A DNA stretch of 7,541 nt from Candidatus Sigynarchaeota archaeon (GTDB lineage Archaea; Asgardarchaeota; Lokiarchaeia; Sigynarchaeales; Sigynarchaeaceae): contig JAUQYW010000584.1 in assembly GCA_030587525.1 (NCBI GenBank), forward strand, positions 1 to 7,541. Reading direction: 5' to 3'. Of this stretch, positions 6,701-7,541 are shown piece after piece (positions within the stretch are counted from its first letter, which is position 1; each line of letters starts with the position of its first letter). Made by a program: the position numbers and the translations under genes. Below the pieces are notes generated by a model. The model was given only the letters and a program-made list of their open reading frames with translations, was not told the origin of the DNA and did not search any database.

Positions 6701-7541
6701 AATTAATTTTTTATGGAAGAGTTTTAAATCAATTGTTGTGAGTAACTTCACCTATCAATGGCAGTTATCGTGCACCTTGTCCTTCACAGGAATTATTGAC
6801 GAGGTATGGAACATTCCTAAAACTACAACAACAACGAATATCACGCGTAATATCGATGTATCACCAGGGATCTATTACTGGCGGGTTCGGCCGGTCTATG
6901 GCATGTTTTATGGTAATTGGTCCAAAGATAATTACTTCACTTGCCTCCCGAATTATGACCCACCAAGTCTCGTGAATGGCACGGTGACCCCCGCAAGCGG
7001 CAGCCATTTATCCAACTTCACCTTCAGCGCCACGTACGTGGACCCGGATGACAACCCGCCCGTAAACGTGTCCGTGCATATCAACGGCACGACTTATGCG
7101 ATGTCGAAGCAAAACATTTCCGACACGAATTACACGGATGGCTGCGTGTATGCGTGCAGCATCTGTCTATCCTTTGGTTCCTATTCATATAACTTCACGG
7201 CGAGCGATGGTAAGTATTCGGTGTCAACGCAAGCATCTCAAGGGCCGGTGGTAACGAATGCCGCCCCGTCCTTGACCAACTGCTCGTTATCACTGGCTAA
7301 TGGTACCATTTTAACCACGTTCACATTCGAAGCCATTTATACAGATGCCGACAACAACGTGCCCTCATATGTCACCGTTTACATCGATGCCACGCCATTC
7401 ACGATGTCGAAGCAAACCCCGTCAGATATGAATTACACGGATGGCTGCGTGTACACGTGTAGCAAGCAGTTAACCGTTGGTTCGCATTTCTATTATTTTA
7501 CAGCGAGTGACGGAGCGGTTTCAGCGACAACACCAACACAA
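3774..7541 (+). CDS. Very large modular surface/secreted protein with FG-GAP propeller, TSP3, Fn3-like, Ig-like and MAM-like modules (3' end outside window)
   Basis: I translated all 1256 codons by hand and found no stop before the window edge. ATG 3774 is the first ATG after an in-frame TAG at 3759; no Shine-Dalgarno is seen. Residues 1-31 are a basic N-terminus plus hydrophobic helix (15-29), a signal peptide or anchor. Residues about 60-400 hold eight Asp-rich calcium loops of FG-GAP type (D70, D114, D157, D202, D248, D292, D340, D384, spacing 43-48), most followed by a PQQ-like G-x3-W, so an eight-blade beta-propeller. Residues 439-483 are thrombospondin-3-like calcium repeats. Then come Fn3-like (487-582), two Ig-like units (587-685, 686-793), a MAM-like jelly roll (798-954), a second Fn3-like (961-1057), and two more Ig-like units (1062-1160, 1161 to the edge). 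Close to forty N-x-S/T sequons suggest heavy glycosylation. The role is probably adhesion or cell-envelope interaction; no enzyme motif is visible. Confidence 0.9.
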   Translation, partial: MQRTRSKSEATIARGLIIAAIAIVVTLQVGMSNTSGANTVGNTLWRYYWETIYYSDDPASLYPTVFSVGDVDGNGGKEIIMSFLDRVSCFSRGGSLKWDLSITGTSIPALEQCDSDNALEIVISHENYLECRKGIDGHLSWSLNLPGLNPGKYAAADVDGDGFAEIFATTNNNRIHCVSGYNGSVRWSSPTSMSLATPLIADANGDGIAEIIAGSSNGTLACLMARNGSIVWSTILGTAAIAPLAVCDVDGTGSLGLIVKTNTLSLVYGLNGTTKWQLPSSSIPIESAVIGDINRDGQLEAVISPPKSSNGYIYCFSVETGAQLWRTASYYLGVMMQLADINNDGTWEACFSHQDGLVALSGDNGTVSWNYLDSDLTTGLVISDINADGYLEMVYANCIEGKIFHNYVLCKQLFSSYWAIPPPWPCIAGSERRTNSYLDADDDGIPTSLELSLGTNPAIPDSDGDGWDDGDEINNLTNPLNPNEIPVNLIAPANGQQFFNQSVTFTWMSIPSISNSTTFQWQVSNSSSFTMIVDEVSCIPNTLRVTSITRDIDLPTGIYYWRVRPVYGALSGNWSRCFNFTCIRNHDPPSLVNGTMTPASGDQFTNFTFSVAYIDPDDNPPANMTLHINGTMHAMIKQDANDTNYADGCIYVYTCQFPHTTANYSYYYSYSDGRFSNTTVVVSGPSVTELNCRTPQLLNSHVSPLAGINMSIFTFTVLYKDEDNNLPVSITITINGSIYVMIGEDNLDLNALNGKIYSYSTPLPLWGRYHFQVNCSDGIFENSTGLIEAPELNPLLLETIFEDNFENGSAQWSTINGLWHVTGASSRWPNSYRSANHSMWYGSESTGIYRRNSWGDLITIQIDLSQYQYVMLEFYHWMILDDDYAAINIRRNAASSWREISHFSSSKTPWQKCVLDISPYCNTGANAVQIKFTFSSGNYGDCRGWLIDDVKICGKLKNSKNYLLAPTNQSALFTGPINFLWKSFKSIVVSNFTYQWQLSCTLSFTGIIDEVWNIPKTTTTTNITRNIDVSPGIYYWRVRPVYGMFYGNWSKDNYFTCLPNYDPPSLVNGTVTPASGSHLSNFTFSATYVDPDDNPPVNVSVHINGTTYAMSKQNISDTNYTDGCVYACSICLSFGSYSYNFTASDGKYSVSTQASQGPVVTNAAPSLTNCSLSLANGTILTTFTFEAIYTDADNNVPSYVTVYIDATPFTMSKQTPSDMNYTDGCVYTCSKQLTVGSHFYYFTASDGAVSATTPTQ
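3978..4965 (+). other. FG-GAP/PQQ-like eight-blade beta-propeller domain
   Basis: Eight copies of a D-x-[DN]-x-[DNST]-G calcium loop, such as DVDGNG, DVDGDG, DANGDG, DINRDG and DINADG, recur every 43-48 residues, each usually followed by a hydrophobic strand E-[IA]-[IV]. The second loop (DSDNAL) and the fifth (DVDGTG) are degenerate. Between loops, G-x3-W motifs (GSLKW, GHLSW, GSVRW, GSIVW, GTTKW, GAQLW, GTVSW) match the quinoprotein-like propeller signature. The combination predicts a calcium-stabilised extracellular propeller, as in integrin-alpha-like and BamB-like proteins. Confidence 0.85.
5088..5222 (+). other. Thrombospondin type 3-like calcium-binding repeats
   Basis: Residues 439-483 contain LDADDDGIP and DSDGDGWDDGDE, each followed by a TNP motif (GTNPAIPD, LTNPLNPN). 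This is the usual TSP3 linker layout found between a large N-terminal domain and C-terminal beta-sandwich modules in secreted bacterial and archaeal proteins. It should form a rigid calcium-dependent spacer. Confidence 0.85.
5442..5477 (+). repeat. Near-identical 36-bp tract, copy 1 (Fn3-like module)
   Basis: This stretch encodes GIYYWRVRPVYG in the first Fn3-like module. It matches 6867-6902 at 34 of 36 positions, exactly 1425 bp (475 codons) downstream; both differences are synonymous third-position changes (CGA/CGG, TAC/TAT). The first 23 bases are identical. Confidence 0.95.
6165..6635 (+). other. MAM-like jelly-roll domain
   Basis: Residues 798-954 start with IFEDNFENGSAQWSTINGLW, continue through a W-H-V segment, FYHWMILDDDYA, W-Q-K-C-V-L-D-I-S and end with GWLIDDVKICG. 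The FEDxFENG...W opening, the central 'hEFYHW' strand and the closing GWxIDDV match the MAM/immune-inhibitor-A-like jelly-roll fold, usually a carbohydrate- or protein-binding module. It sits between the two copies of the duplicated Fn3-Ig block. Confidence 0.7.
6867..6902 (+). repeat. Near-identical 36-bp tract, copy 2 (Fn3-like module)
   Basis: Second copy of the tract at 5442-5477. The similarity continues in phase downstream: the DPPSLVNGT start of the next module is at 5532 and at 6957, also 1425 bp apart, which marks a duplicated multi-domain block rather than a single motif. Confidence 0.95.
7127..7150 (+). repeat. 24-bp direct repeat, copy 1 (Ig-like module)
   Basis: Encodes NYTDGCVY in the third Ig-like unit. 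It is identical to 7430-7453, 303 bp (101 codons) downstream, in the same reading frame. An upstream ATGTCGAAGCAAA segment (7101 and 7404) keeps the same 303-bp interval. Confidence 0.95.
7430..7453 (+). repeat. 24-bp direct repeat, copy 2 (Ig-like module)
   Basis: Second copy of the tract at 7127-7150, in the fourth Ig-like unit. The exact identity in a region where the rest of the two units differs points to recent tandem duplication or local gene conversion. Confidence 0.95.

Noticed and set aside
1..7541. tRNA or rRNA genes
   Set aside because: I saw no cloverleaf-like segment with the T-loop GTTCRANNC core in the intergenic stretches; the gaps are short and nearly everything else is coding.

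Overview
The window reads as accessory DNA from an archaeon, most likely an Asgard-type lineage, with a short bacterial-looking piece at its left edge. Archaeal signs are an archaeo-eukaryotic-type primase, two small membrane proteins with Cys-x2-Cys zinc knuckles, no Shine-Dalgarno sequence before any start, T-rich tracts after genes, and a very large, sequon-rich surface protein of a style common in Asgard genomes. The lineage call is inference from protein style; no marker gene is present.

Layout. 1-239 (minus strand): an intrinsic terminator with a UUCG loop, preceded on that strand by the last 50 codons of what looks like a proteobacterial outer-membrane beta-barrel protein ending in Phe. 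Its frame then runs into the antisense of an archaeal-looking gene, so a junction (assembly chimera or real insertion) probably lies near 225-245. 262-1074 (+): membrane-anchored protein with an acidic linker and two C-terminal zinc ribbons. 1174-1701 (+): a second membrane protein with four N-terminal Cys-x2-Cys pairs in RING-like spacing and two transmembrane helices. 1812-3536 (+): a two-domain protein, a PriS-like AEP primase fused to an alkaline-phosphatase/iPGM-superfamily metalloenzyme domain; this is the most unusual gene here. 3537-3773: intergenic DNA with a small hairpin, an ATCAC repeat cluster and a T-rich tract. 3774 to the right edge (+, open): 1256 codons without a stop, encoding a secreted or surface modular protein (signal/anchor, eight-blade FG-GAP/PQQ-like propeller, thrombospondin-3-like calcium repeats, Fn3-like, Ig-like and MAM-like modules). 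A block of about 475 residues is duplicated inside it.

The four complete or nearly complete genes are all on the plus strand but separated by 99-237 bp gaps with T-rich tracts, so they look like separately transcribed units rather than one tight operon. The two zinc proteins and the primase-phosphatase fusion lie next to each other, but nothing in the sequence proves that they work together. The large surface protein looks functionally independent.
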